A stretch of 64,000 nucleotides of DNA from GCA-2794515 sp033763335 (GCA_033763335.1 JANRKU010000008.1:1-64000); one strand, 5' to 3'. Shown: positions 42,877-51,840, counted from the stretch's first letter. The notes: a model not told the origin generated them from the sequence alone. Translations and numbers: made by a program.

Positions 42877-44174
42877 CGGATAAATATGAACTCCACAACA
42901 CTACTATCATCATTGGTCAAAAAATGCACCCCACCTTGCGCGGTATAATATCCCAGACGGCGGATACTGCCGAGCGCATTTGGGCTTTCGATAAATACCA
43001 ATACCGTGTCATCAGGCGACCATAGGGGAAATTGCCCGTAGGGAAAAACAGGTTGTGGTGGCAAAAATGAGCTGACATCCCAAACGGCTAATTCTGAATA
43101 ATAGGTGCTATCCATCTCGTCATAAATGCTATAAGTCACCCGTGTGCTATCGGCTGACCAAATGGGTATGGCTTCTATATTTTCTGCCAGTAGCGTCACC
43201 AATGCACCATCTGGGCGGGCAAGATAATAAAAATTGCCCTCACGGGATTCGATGATGGTACGAATCATCACCCATTGGCTATCTGGCGACCAGCCCACCC
43301 ACACCACATTATTAATTTTGAGTTCTGTGGTCTCTAGCGGGTTCAATTCGGCAGTGGCGAGGTTAAACGCATAGGCACGCGGACGGCGTTCACTGGTCAC
43401 AAGTGCCAACCATGCACCATCTGGGGAGAGGACAGGCTCACTATTCACCTCAAATTCATCTAATATCACCTCTAGCTCACCTGTAGAGAAGGTGTAGCGT
43501 TCAATGGTTGAGCGTCCTCGTAATAATACCGATTCGCCATCGGGCAACCATGCTACAAAGGTAAAACGCCTGCCTTCTGGGGTGATGGTGGTCAAATTAT
43601 CACCCTGTACACCCACAATAAACACTTTTCCATCATCATTGATAGCAACACGGCGGTTATCTGACGACCATTGATGAGGCATAATCACACTAGGATTGTT
43701 ATAAAGAGGATATACATTCCCCGTTTCAAAATCGAAGGTATACATCCCGCCGATAGTGCCATCTTGGGGGTTATCTCTGCATTGAAACAGCACATGACGG
43801 TTATCGCGTAACCATCGCCAATTCAGCGCCGAACAATTGACATATTTTTGTGGTAGCTCAACCGTTTTACCTGTGTGTAGCTCCCATAATAACAAGGTGG
43901 CTTGATTTAATGCCCCTGTGGGCAAAATAAAACGCCGTCCATCATCAGATATTACGATGGCATTCCGCAATTCCACAGGAAAATTAACTTGAATAGGCAA
44001 ATTGCGGTTCATATCAAGCAAGGCTAAATATTGTTTATCTTCGGAATATGAATAAATTTGTGCCACGATGCGCGTTGTGGGGCGAGATGCACCAATGGCA
44101 ATTGCCCCCGCACAAAAAACACCTGTTATGAAAAATAAAATGAGGGTGATACGAATGATACGTTTGGTTTGCAC
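42873..44174 (-). CDS. Membrane-anchored beta-propeller protein, paralog 1 of 4
   Basis: A 433-residue protein, the first gene of the tandem set, starting at a GTG with AAGGA 7 nt upstream. It has a single N-terminal helix (IIRITLILFFITGVFCAGAIAIG) followed by propeller blades ISDDGRRFIL, WSSDNRRVAI, LSPDGAWLAL, WSPDSQWVMI, WSADSTRVTY and WSPDDTVLVF. The divergent spacer (44175-44265) contains TTGTGTTATAT twice and a minus-strand TACAAT. Ligand or partner is unknown. Confidence 0.82.
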   Translation of the reverse strand: MQTKRIIRITLILFFITGVFCAGAIAIGASRPTTRIVAQIYSYSEDKQYLALLDMNRNLPIQVNFPVELRNAIVISDDGRRFILPTGALNQATLLLWELHTGKTVELPQKYVNCSALNWRWLRDNRHVLFQCRDNPQDGTIGGMYTFDFETGNVYPLYNNPSVIMPHQWSSDNRRVAINDDGKVFIVGVQGDNLTTITPEGRRFTFVAWLPDGESVLLRGRSTIERYTFSTGELEVILDEFEVNSEPVLSPDGAWLALVTSERRPRAYAFNLATAELNPLETTELKINNVVWVGWSPDSQWVMIRTIIESREGNFYYLARPDGALVTLLAENIEAIPIWSADSTRVTYSIYDEMDSTYYSELAVWDVSSFLPPQPVFPYGQFPLWSPDDTVLVFIESPNALGSIRRLGYYTAQGGVHFLTNDDSSVVEFIFIR

Positions 44175-44265
44175 ACGACTATCCTTGTGTTATATCCATC
44201 ACCATCATTGTAGAGGATTTTGTGTTATATTCAAAAAGATAATTTTTTATGGTTTGGATGTGATA

Positions 44266-45255
44266 ATGTCCCTAAATGCTTGGCTTTTGCGCGTCATATT
44301 GGGTGTGGCGCTCTTCTTTGGTAATGATATTTTGTTGTGGCAAAATCCGACCTCACGGGCAATTCCAGAATCGGGATTGCTCCTCATCGGCTATATCGCC
44401 ATCAGCGCCATTATGCTCGACCTTGCTGTGCGCTATCGGGTGAATGATGTGTATTTGACCATGTTGATGGTGTGCATCGGTGCATTGCTCATCGGGCTAT
44501 TGCTCAATCCGACATTCATGCTCGTAGATTTTCCGCGTCATTTGCTCACACGGGTCATTGGGGCAAGTGCCTTCGTCTCGATGGAGATGTGGGGCTTATT
44601 TTTGGCACTCATGGGCGGTCATATCAAACGCTATCGGCGCTTGTTGGTCGGATTTTCCCTCGCGGTTGGGTTCAATTGGGGGGTATGGGCGCGATATGCC
44701 TATCAACTCAAAGACTGGTCAAACGCCCCCGCAGAATTTGGGGCGATGGTACTATTCGGGGTCATCTTTTTGGGATTTATCGGCGGGGGGATTCTTTTAT
44801 GGAAATATCGCTATCAGCCATCAGATACCCCCCTCATGCTCCGCATGAACATCATCGAATGGTGTGTGATGGGCATTATTTTGACGGTGCTATTCATGCT
44901 ACAGGGATTCGCCAATATTTATGATGGAGCAGAAATCATCGTCACGGGGATTTTAATCGGGGTGTGTTGGCTCGGATTATGGGCAGGACGACCTGCAAAG
45001 GGTAAAATGCTCTTAGATGCACATTTCCCGCCTGTCATCCCCAAAATATCGTGGCTCATCGCCTCATTGGGGGTTTTTACCATAGGGACACTATTGGGGT
45101 TTGGATTGCCACTGGTGGTTATCGGTGGCTTTACACAGCTCTATTTGTTGGAACTCGCTTTTGCGGGTGTGGGATTTTTATGGTTGCCCATCGTGGCGGG
45201 TGTATTGGCTGTGCGCGGAATAGAACAGCAATCACGCAAATTGGATATTATGTAG
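44266..45255 (+). CDS. Polytopic membrane protein of unknown function
   Basis: A 329-residue protein, starting MSLNAWLLRVILGVALFFGNDI, with about nine or ten hydrophobic segments separated by short loops (RYRVNDVY, GGHIKRYRRLL, KYRYQPSDTPLMLRMN). No transporter signature or catalytic motif is recognised. An open frame extends far upstream but would run into the divergent propeller gene, so the ATG at 44266 is preferred. It ends 40 bp before coaBC. Confidence 0.7.
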   Translation: MSLNAWLLRVILGVALFFGNDILLWQNPTSRAIPESGLLLIGYIAISAIMLDLAVRYRVNDVYLTMLMVCIGALLIGLLLNPTFMLVDFPRHLLTRVIGASAFVSMEMWGLFLALMGGHIKRYRRLLVGFSLAVGFNWGVWARYAYQLKDWSNAPAEFGAMVLFGVIFLGFIGGGILLWKYRYQPSDTPLMLRMNIIEWCVMGIILTVLFMLQGFANIYDGAEIIVTGILIGVCWLGLWAGRPAKGKMLLDAHFPPVIPKISWLIASLGVFTIGTLLGFGLPLVVIGGFTQLYLLELAFAGVGFLWLPIVAGVLAVRGIEQQSRKLDIM

Positions 45256-45295
45256 GCGATGCAAAAGCCCAAAACACAAGAAAAGGACAACAGTC

Positions 45296-46540
45296 ATGAC
45301 CAACATCACCATTTTAAGAGATAAGCACATCATTTTGGGTGTAACAGGCAGTATCGCTTGTTATAAGGCAGTAGACCTCGCCAGCAAACTCACCCAAGCA
45401 GGGGCGCTGGTGGATGTCATCCTCACCGATGGCGCACAAAAATTTGTCACCCCCCTCACGTTTCAATCGGTGACGGGCAGACCTGTTTATACCGATATGT
45501 GGAAAACAGATAGTGGCGAAGGACTCCCCACTCATATCGCCCATGTGGGATTGGGGGAAGATGCCGATTTACTCGCTATTATCCCCGCCACAGCCAACAC
45601 TATCGCCAAAATTGCACATGGGCTGGCAGATGATTTGCTCAGTGTGACGGCATTAGCGGTACGTGCGCCCATCGTCATCGCCCCTGCCATGGATAGTGGT
45701 ATGTATCAGCACGCCGCCGTTCAACAAAATATTGCCACCATATTAGAGCGTGGCGGGTTGCTCATCGCGCCCGAAGAAGGGCGTTTTGCCTCTGGATTAA
45801 CAGGGCTTGGCAGATTGCCAGAAACCATCACCCTGATGGGGCATATCCGCCGTATTTTGGGACGTGATGGGGAACTTTCTAGCCAAAAAGTGGTCATTAG
45901 CGCGGGTGGCACTCGTGAAGCCATAGACCCTGTGCGCTTTGTGAGCAATCGCTCTAGTGGCAAACAAGGTCACACCCTTGCCCAAGCCGCCGTAGATGCA
46001 GGAGCGCGGGAAGTCGTCCTCGTCACCACCGCCGATTTGCCCATCCCCATTGGCGTTCATGCCATTTATGTGGAATCGGCAGAGGATATGCTCCGCGCCA
46101 TTTTGCGCCATAGCACCGATGCCGATTTGCTCATCATGGCGGCGGCTGTGGCAGATTTTAAGCCCCAAACACGCGCCGAGCAAAAAATTAAAAAAGAAGA
46201 TTCTGGCAAAGCCATCACCTTAGAGATGGGGCGCACCGCCGATATTCTGGTGGAGGTCAAATCACAACGCGAGAATACAGGCTATCCTCGTATGGTCATC
46301 GGATTTGCCGCAGAAAGTGAAAATGTGCTATCGAATGCGCGGTCAAAACTCATCCGTAAAGGACTCGATTTATTGGTCGCAAATGACATTATGGCATCTG
46401 ACGCAGGATTTAGTGTAGATACCAATCGGGTCGTTATTTTAGACCCAGAAGGCGGTATGGATGAGTTGGAACTCGCCAGCAAATCTACCATTAGCGAGCG
46501 AATTATCGCCCGCGCCGCCCTGATGTTGGGGAGCGAATGA
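45296..46540 (+). CDS. coaBC: Phosphopantothenoylcysteine decarboxylase / phosphopantothenate-cysteine ligase
   Basis: A 414-residue bifunctional enzyme of coenzyme A synthesis. CoaC (1-190): HIILGVTGSIACYKAVDLAS, PATANTIAKIAHG (FMN site). CoaB (195-414): VVISAGGTREAIDPVRFVSNRSSGKQG, MAAAVADFKP, KIKK and the C-terminal VVILDPEGG. Two CoaC positions depart from textbook sequences: the PxMN motif reads PAMDSGMY, and the flap that usually holds the catalytic Cys (ACGD) reads ASGLTG. Overall length and domain order are normal. AAGGA lies 8 nt before the ATG. Confidence 0.93.
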   Translation: MTNITILRDKHIILGVTGSIACYKAVDLASKLTQAGALVDVILTDGAQKFVTPLTFQSVTGRPVYTDMWKTDSGEGLPTHIAHVGLGEDADLLAIIPATANTIAKIAHGLADDLLSVTALAVRAPIVIAPAMDSGMYQHAAVQQNIATILERGGLLIAPEEGRFASGLTGLGRLPETITLMGHIRRILGRDGELSSQKVVISAGGTREAIDPVRFVSNRSSGKQGHTLAQAAVDAGAREVVLVTTADLPIPIGVHAIYVESAEDMLRAILRHSTDADLLIMAAAVADFKPQTRAEQKIKKEDSGKAITLEMGRTADILVEVKSQRENTGYPRMVIGFAAESENVLSNARSKLIRKGLDLLVANDIMASDAGFSVDTNRVVILDPEGGMDELELASKSTISERIIARAALMLGSE

Positions 46541-46593
46541 CAAATATCCCCAGTTTTAGGGTGTTTTTGGTAATGTTTGTTAAGGTTTTCTAA

Positions 46594-46621
46594 TTGCCAA
46601 GCGACAAAATTGTCATATAAT
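46594..46621 (+). promoter_or_regulatory. Promoter for the secreted 342-residue protein
   Basis: -35 TTGCCA (46594-46599), 16-bp spacer, -10 TATAAT (46616-46621). A small ATGCA/TGCAT hairpin followed by TTTTT (about 46640-46660) lies in the leader, before AAGGAG and the ATG at 46691. Confidence 0.65.
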
Positions 46622-46690
46622 GTAAAAGGTTGATGATGCACTTCGTTGCATTTTTCACAATACTGCATACCTAAATGAAGGAGTTTTACA

Positions 46691-47719
46691 ATGAAAAAAA
46701 TGATGGTTTTATCTTTGATGTTAGTCGCGTTGATGGCACTGTTCATCCCCACCACCAGCGCACAAGGTACTGGGTGCTTTAACCTGCCCCAAGCGGACTG
46801 CGATTATGTCAATGCCGCCGCCGCTAATACCGCTACCGCCACTTCTTTTACACAAAAATTCAGCTTGAATGTCGAAATCTCTGGCTTAGAAGGTTTGGCA
46901 ATGTTCTCACCAGGGTTGCCCGGTGCCATTAGCTTGCAAGTTGCTGGTGAAGGTCCATTGGTTGTAGATGCCACCGATGAATTCCCCGTCAACCTGAACC
47001 TGCCCATGAGCGTTACCATTGACGGTACACCCGCAGAAGTTGGTTTCTCTGTCGTGGATAGCGTCCTCTATTTGACATTTGATGGTCAAAGCATTGGTAT
47101 TCCCATCGTCGAATTCTTGAATCAAGCTGGCTTGGGCAGTGCGCTCGGTGACGGCGCGATGACCGGTAATACCGATATGCTCGGTAGCTTGGGAAGCATG
47201 TTCCCCGTAGACAGTTTCATTGACTATACACGCGGTGCAGACGTGGATTGGAACGGCATGAGCGTTTCCCCATTCGTCTTGACCTTTGATATTTCTGGTT
47301 TATTGCAATCCCCCGAATTTGGTTCATTGTTGGGTATGGTTGGACCCATGTTGGGTGGTGGCGCAGAAGCCGACCCAACCACCACCATGCTTTTGACAGC
47401 ATTGCCCCAGATGATGAGTGGCATTGACATGCAATTGGATGTGACCCAATATGCTGGCGCAGACAATTTCATCCACAAACTCACCTTCGGCTTTGATGGT
47501 ACTGTTGACCTCGATGCCATCATTGGTGCCGCTATGGGTGGCGGTGGTGGTCAAAGCATGGGCTTGGGTGTTGTCACCATCGTCATTGACTTTGATGTCG
47601 AATTGACCCAAATCAACGAAGCCCTCACCGTAACCGCCCCAGAAGGTGCTGTTATGGTGACACCAGAACAATTGCAAGGTATTTTTAGCCAAATGCCCGC
47701 TATCCCCGGTATGCCCTGA
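46691..47719 (+). CDS. Secreted protein of unknown function
   Basis: A 342-residue protein with signal peptide MKKMMVLSLMLVALMALFIP-TTSAQ. The mature part is rich in Gly, Leu and Met, with alternating hydrophobic strands (FSLNVEISGLEGLAMFSPGLPG, VDSVLYLTFDGQSIGIPIVEF), a layout like beta-barrel or half-barrel lipid-binding proteins such as LppX, but that is only resemblance. A strong promoter, a near-perfect ribosome site (AAGGAG, 7 nt), Gly/Val codons ending in T, and a strong terminator all point to high expression. It is a single-gene unit. Confidence 0.8.
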   Translation: MKKMMVLSLMLVALMALFIPTTSAQGTGCFNLPQADCDYVNAAAANTATATSFTQKFSLNVEISGLEGLAMFSPGLPGAISLQVAGEGPLVVDATDEFPVNLNLPMSVTIDGTPAEVGFSVVDSVLYLTFDGQSIGIPIVEFLNQAGLGSALGDGAMTGNTDMLGSLGSMFPVDSFIDYTRGADVDWNGMSVSPFVLTFDISGLLQSPEFGSLLGMVGPMLGGGAEADPTTTMLLTALPQMMSGIDMQLDVTQYAGADNFIHKLTFGFDGTVDLDAIIGAAMGGGGGQSMGLGVVTIVIDFDVELTQINEALTVTAPEGAVMVTPEQLQGIFSQMPAIPGMP

Positions 47720-47741
47720 TTTTTAATATCGAATAGCGTTC

Positions 47742-47774
47742 AAACAGGCGTGGCGTTGGCTACGCCTGTTTTTT
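47742..47774 (+). terminator. Intrinsic terminator after the secreted protein gene
   Basis: Stem AACAGGCGT/ACGCCTGTT with loop, followed by TTTT. It lies 23 bp past the stop codon. Confidence 0.85.
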
Positions 47775-47819
47775 ATTCCGTAGGTGAATCGTCACTAGGT
47801 AAATAATCGAGTTTTAGAC

Positions 47820-47825
47820 TATAAT
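47820..47825 (+). promoter_or_regulatory. -10 element for the TPR-like protein gene
   Basis: TATAAT 31 nt before the ATG at 47857, downstream of the terminator, so an independent promoter is expected. No good -35 seen. Confidence 0.5.
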
Positions 47826-47856
47826 CCCAAACGTTTTGTAAACATAATGGGATAAA

Positions 47857-49119
47857 ATGGCAATGACCGTAAACGATGATACCAAACCCCGCAAAATTGT
47901 TTCTAATTACTATGGGACTGTTCCGCCTCCCCCCCTTGATGATGAAGAACAACTCCCGCCCGATGATGCGGGTGTCCATGGTCCGGGGTGCTTGATTTGG
48001 GGCATTATGGCGATATTCATCCTCGCGTTAGGGGTGATTATCGTTGTTTTGGCAGGTGGCGCGGGTTGGACAGAAGGGCAACGGCTCGCCAATAGCTATG
48101 CAACTGCCACGCAAGCCGAATTTATCAACGAAAGCCTACGGCGCATCCCAACGGATGTGGCGATGATGAACGATTATAATTTTCAATTGCGCCTCAATGC
48201 GCTGGCACAATTAACCCCCGGTGTGCCACAAGTGCCAGAATTGCAAATTACTGCCACTGCGCTCACAGGACAACAAATTGTGAATTTGCAATTGACCCAA
48301 TTGCCCCAAGATTTTATCAATAATGACCGCGCCCGTATTGAGCAACGGTTGGCATATTTATTTCAACATAGCCCCAATTTGCCAGAATTACCCGCCTATC
48401 AAGCCACTGCTACGGCATATATCAATCTATTTACGCCTACAGCGACCCTAGAAGTCGTGCAAGCGGTAGCCACTGCCACCCCACAGGCAGTCCCAACACT
48501 CAATCCCAATGGGCAATTTGACCTAACCGCTTTATATAATACGGCACGCCAACAAATTGATGTGGGACAATTAGCAGAAGCCTATAACACGCTGGATATT
48601 ATCATCCGCGTAGATGAAGATTTTCAACGGGAATCGGTGCGTGGGTTGATGAACCTCGTCCTGACCCGTCAAGCCCGCCCATTATATGCCTCGTTGGATA
48701 GTTTGGCAGAAGCCATTCGCCTCACCGATTTGGCAGAAGAATATGGCGATATTGGCGACCTGAACTATGAGCGCCTCATCGCTTCGCTTTATCTCAATGT
48801 GGTGAGTGCTTCTGGGTCTGGTAATCATGCTATTGCCATCAGCCGATTAAATTCCATTTTGCAATATCAAGATACCTATAAGGGTATTAACCTCAACCAG
48901 ATGGTTTTTGACGAATATATTGCCTATGGAGATGCGTTGGTGGCAGGGGCGCAAGCCTGCCAAGCGATTGCACAATATCAGGCGGCGCTCAATTTATTTG
49001 CCAATGGGTCTGCGAGTAGCAAGCGTGATATTGCCCAAGCGCAATGCAATGCCAGCAATCAGCCAACATCCAGCGCACCAGTCGGTGAAATTCCTACTTA
49101 TGAGCCAATTGCGCCCTAG
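47857..49119 (+). CDS. Single-pass membrane protein with TPR-like extracytoplasmic region
   Basis: A 420-residue protein. The first 40 residues are Pro/Asp-rich and probably cytoplasmic; a membrane helix follows (CLIWGIMAIFILALGVIIVVLAGG, about 45-68). The outer part contains helical pairs like tetratricopeptide repeats: LYNTARQQIDVGQLAEAYNTLDIIIRVD and YIAYGDALVAGAQACQAIAQYQAALNLF. A Thr/Ala linker (TATAYINLFTPTATLEVVQAVATATPQ) divides two halves. TPR regions bind proteins; the partner is unknown. Confidence 0.75.
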   Translation: MAMTVNDDTKPRKIVSNYYGTVPPPPLDDEEQLPPDDAGVHGPGCLIWGIMAIFILALGVIIVVLAGGAGWTEGQRLANSYATATQAEFINESLRRIPTDVAMMNDYNFQLRLNALAQLTPGVPQVPELQITATALTGQQIVNLQLTQLPQDFINNDRARIEQRLAYLFQHSPNLPELPAYQATATAYINLFTPTATLEVVQAVATATPQAVPTLNPNGQFDLTALYNTARQQIDVGQLAEAYNTLDIIIRVDEDFQRESVRGLMNLVLTRQARPLYASLDSLAEAIRLTDLAEEYGDIGDLNYERLIASLYLNVVSASGSGNHAIAISRLNSILQYQDTYKGINLNQMVFDEYIAYGDALVAGAQACQAIAQYQAALNLFANGSASSKRDIAQAQCNASNQPTSSAPVGEIPTYEPIAP

Positions 49120-49194
49120 CTTCTCATTTTTCACTCATAGATAGTTCATGGGAGATTTAGACCCATGACCTATCCTATCAATCATAAATGAAAA

Positions 49195-49369
49195 ACAAAC
49201 TTGGATGAGTTGTGTGTTGATTCCCCCTCTTAAGTAGTAAAAATGTGTCATTCCAAGTTTGTGAGTTTAGTTCTTTGGAATCGAGCTAATTGGTCATCTG
49301 ATATGACCACAACAATAGCTCTTCCCTCTGTGAACCGCCTGTTGTGTCCCCCCTCACGCAGGCGGTTTT
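49195..49369 (+). ncRNA. Candidate structured RNA ending in an intrinsic terminator
   Basis: In a 389-bp spacer without a gene. ACAAACTTGGA (49195-49205) pairs perfectly with TCCAAGTTTGT (49252-49262). TTCCAA (49251-49256) can instead pair with TTGGAA just downstream (about 49275-49280), so the two stems exclude each other. GAGCTA/TAGCTC encloses a GGTCAT/ATGACC hairpin (about 49283-49321), and a terminator follows. Size, about 175 nt, is in the range of 6S-like RNAs, but I see no decisive 6S, SRP or tmRNA signature. A leader with attenuation is the other option. The sequence between 49120 and 49194 has one TCATGGG/CCCATGA hairpin. Confidence 0.45.
49333..49369 (+). terminator. Intrinsic terminator
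   Basis: Stem AACCGCCTG/CAGGCGGTT with a 17-nt C-rich loop and a TTTT tail. It lies 140 bp before dnaN and more than 200 bp after the TPR-like gene, which suggests that it ends a separate short transcript. Confidence 0.75.
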
Positions 49370-49508
49370 CAATTCCCGCTATTTTTATGCTGATAGGGCA
49401 TATCGCCCCACCCATGCCATAATCTATATATACAAAAAAACGCTGTTATTTTTTCCCATTTTATGATAGACTTGGGATATATTTGGGATATATAAGGGTC
49501 ATACTGCC

Positions 49509-50645
49509 ATGATTGTTGCCGTTTTGCAAGAAAATCTCCTCAAAGGGATTAATATCGTCAAAAATGCGATTGAATCACGCCCCACCATGCCTGTGTTGGG
49601 CAACATCCTCATCGAGACCGATAGCTCAAAACTCAAACTCGCCGCGATTGATATGAGTTTGGGCATGGGTATCACCTGCTGGATTGGCGCAAGCATCAGC
49701 AAAGAGGGTGGTATCACATTACCCTCAAAAACCTTGCTCGATTTGGTCGCAAAACTCTCCCCAGAAAAAGTCGAACTGAATTTAGATGAAGCCACCCAAA
49801 CCGTTCATTTACGCTGTGGATCTACAAAATCGAATATTAAAGGCATAGATGCCAGCGAATTCCCTCCCGTGCCAGAACAAACCGATGGCGATATTGCCAT
49901 TGATGGCAAAATACTGAAGCAAATGATTGCACAAACGGTATTCGCCGCCGCCACAGAAGATAACCGCCCCATTTTGACGGGGATATTACTCAAAATTGAG
50001 GGCGATAACCTCACCCTCACCGCCAGCGATGGCTATCGGTTGGCAGTCCGCAGTACCAAATTGATGGATTCATTGCCAAAGCCTGTCGAATTGGTCATCC
50101 CTGCCCGTGCATTAGCCAATGTTGCCAAAATTATTGGGGATGAAGATAGCGAAATTCTCATCACGCTCCCCAAAGAACGCGATGTTGTCACCTTCCAGAC
50201 CAAAAATGTGGTCATTTCTTCGCAAATTTTGGAGGGTAAATTTCCAGATATCTCTGCTATTATCCCCAAAGATTATCGGACATCCTGCACCGTGCCTACA
50301 TCGGACTTTTTGCGGATTTGCCAACGCGCCGATGTATTTGCGCGAGATAATCATTCCAGTGGGCGCATTATCATCACCCCCGCCAAAAGTGCCAGTGATG
50401 TCGGTACGATTATGGTCTCTAGCAAGAGCAATGAACGCGGTGATAACGAAAGCATCATCGAAACCACCGTCAATGGCGAAGGGTTAAACATTTCTTTCAA
50501 TATCAAATATTTGATGGATGTCTTAAATGTGATTGATGACTATAATGTCATCTTCCAAAGCAATGGCACAGGTTCACCCGGTGTCATTCGGCTCGAAAAT
50601 CGGGATGATTTTGTGCATATCATCATGCCCATGACCGACCGTTAA
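49509..50645 (+). CDS. dnaN: DNA polymerase III beta subunit (sliding clamp)
   Basis: A 378-residue clamp of three similar subdomains. MIVAVLQENLLKGINIVKNAIESRPTMPVLGNILIE at the N-terminus, ATEDNRPILTGILLKIEGDNLTLTASDGYRLAVR in the middle, and RLENRDDFVHIIMPMTDR at the C-terminus (the usual P-M-R-L end reads PMTDR) are diagnostic. As a dimeric ring on DNA it tethers the polymerase. It stands alone here: neither dnaA nor recF is adjacent and no DnaA-box cluster is seen upstream. The upstream 139 bp (49370-49508) are AT-rich with a repeated TTGGGATATA near 49474-49494. Confidence 0.95.
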   Translation: MIVAVLQENLLKGINIVKNAIESRPTMPVLGNILIETDSSKLKLAAIDMSLGMGITCWIGASISKEGGITLPSKTLLDLVAKLSPEKVELNLDEATQTVHLRCGSTKSNIKGIDASEFPPVPEQTDGDIAIDGKILKQMIAQTVFAAATEDNRPILTGILLKIEGDNLTLTASDGYRLAVRSTKLMDSLPKPVELVIPARALANVAKIIGDEDSEILITLPKERDVVTFQTKNVVISSQILEGKFPDISAIIPKDYRTSCTVPTSDFLRICQRADVFARDNHSSGRIIITPAKSASDVGTIMVSSKSNERGDNESIIETTVNGEGLNISFNIKYLMDVLNVIDDYNVIFQSNGTGSPGVIRLENRDDFVHIIMPMTDR

Positions 50646-50670
50646 TTTTCATCACTCCATACATATTATC

Positions 50671-50706
50671 ATACAGAGGGGCGCACGATGTTGCGCCCTT
50701 CTGTAT
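50671..50706. repeat. 36-bp imperfect palindrome, GCGCAACATGTTGCGC family
   Basis: ATACAGA and TCTGTAT arms surround GGGCGCACGATGTTGCGCCC with two internal mismatches. It lies between dnaN and the epimerase gene. Confidence 0.8.
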
Positions 50707-50724
50707 TTACAAAAAGGACATGAT

Positions 50725-51660
50725 ATGGCAATTTTTGTGATTACAGGCGGTGCGGGGTTTATCGGCTCGCATTTGGCAGAGCGATTGCTCAAAGAGGGGC
50801 ATACCGTCCGCATCATAGACAACCTACTCACAGGCAAGCCAGAAAATATCGCCTTACTCCGCGCCCTCACTGGCGATTTACATATCTATTCTGTCAGCAT
50901 CACCGATTTCAAAGCCATACGACCTGTTTTTGTGGGTGCAGATTATGTATTGCATTATGCGGCGGTGGTCTCTGTCCCCTATAGTGTTGCTCATCCCCGC
51001 GAAACACATGATGTCAATGTGACAGGGACGCTCAATGTGTTAATCGCCTCGCATGAGGCAGGGGTCAAACGGGTGATTTTTGCCAGTTCATCCGCCGTTT
51101 ATGGGGATGATACGCGCACAATACAAGCCGAAGCGGGTATTTTTGAGCCGATTTCACCCTACGGTGTTTCCAAATGGATAGGCGAAATTTATATGGGCGC
51201 GTTTTATCGGCAATATGGACTCGAAACAGTGTGTTTTCGCTATTTTAATGTGTTTGGGAGTCGCCAAGACCCCGCCTCACAATATGCCGCCGTCATTCCC
51301 AAATTTATCGCAAAAATGAAAGCGGGAGAATCGCCAACGATATTTGGCACAGGTGAGGCGACTCGTGATTTTACCCATATTGATACGGTTGTTCAGGCAA
51401 ATTTATTGGCAACCACCGCCCCTAACGCTGTTGGTAAGGTGTTGAATATTGCCACAGGGACACGGGTTAGCGTCAATGACCTTGTGAACACCTTGAATCG
51501 GATATTGGGGAAAAATATCACCCCCATTTATGCACCTGCACGGGCGGGGGATATTCTCCATTCATGTGCTGATATTGAATTGGCACGCAGGACATTGGGA
51601 TTTGCACCACTGCTTGATTTTGAGGCGGGGTTACGGAAAACCATCGGGCATGTTGAATAA
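50725..51660 (+). CDS. NAD-dependent epimerase (UDP-glucose 4-epimerase-like)
   Basis: A 311-residue extended SDR enzyme. FVITGGAGFIGSHLAERLL binds NAD; SPYGVSKWIGE holds the catalytic Y-x3-K; RYFNVFGSRQDPASQYAAVIPKF and GEATRDFTHIDTVVQANLLA are characteristic of UDP-glucose/UDP-GlcNAc 4-epimerases. It prepares sugars for surface glycans. AAGGA lies 6 nt upstream of the ATG. Same family as the gene at 37891-38850. Substrate is not assignable. Confidence 0.88.
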   Translation: MAIFVITGGAGFIGSHLAERLLKEGHTVRIIDNLLTGKPENIALLRALTGDLHIYSVSITDFKAIRPVFVGADYVLHYAAVVSVPYSVAHPRETHDVNVTGTLNVLIASHEAGVKRVIFASSSAVYGDDTRTIQAEAGIFEPISPYGVSKWIGEIYMGAFYRQYGLETVCFRYFNVFGSRQDPASQYAAVIPKFIAKMKAGESPTIFGTGEATRDFTHIDTVVQANLLATTAPNAVGKVLNIATGTRVSVNDLVNTLNRILGKNITPIYAPARAGDILHSCADIELARRTLGFAPLLDFEAGLRKTIGHVE

Positions 51661-51729
51661 TTATCGCATCAAATTAATTATAAGCAAAATATCGCTTTCT
51701 TACCTATCTAAAAGACGATTTTAGCGTTT

Positions 51730-51840
51730 AACCTCACCCCTAAATCCCCTCTCCAGTCTGGCGAGGGGACTTAAACCAACCTACAAAATGGTTTTCTCCC
51801 CCTTCTCCAGACTGGAGAAGGGGGTCGGGGGGATGAGGTT
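51730..51840 (-). repeat. MITE-like palindromic element, copy 3 (reverse orientation)
   Basis: A 111-bp copy, inverted relative to copies 1 and 2: it starts AACCTCACCCCTAAATCCCC and ends GGGGGATGAGGTT, with palindromes CCCCTCTCCAGTCTGGCGAG and CCCTTCTCCAGACTGGAGAA inside. It fills much of the 304-bp spacer between the epimerase and the HEAT-like gene. The remainder holds a TATAAT at 51922-51927. Confidence 0.88.

Noticed and set aside
44068..44265. N-terminal extension of the membrane protein at 44266
   Set aside because: It would overlap the divergent propeller gene and its spacer, and the extra residues are basic and low in conservation-like features.
49370..49508. Replication origin beside dnaN
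   Set aside because: No dnaA, recF or gyrB next to it and no cluster of TTATCCACA-like boxes; dnaN stands alone.
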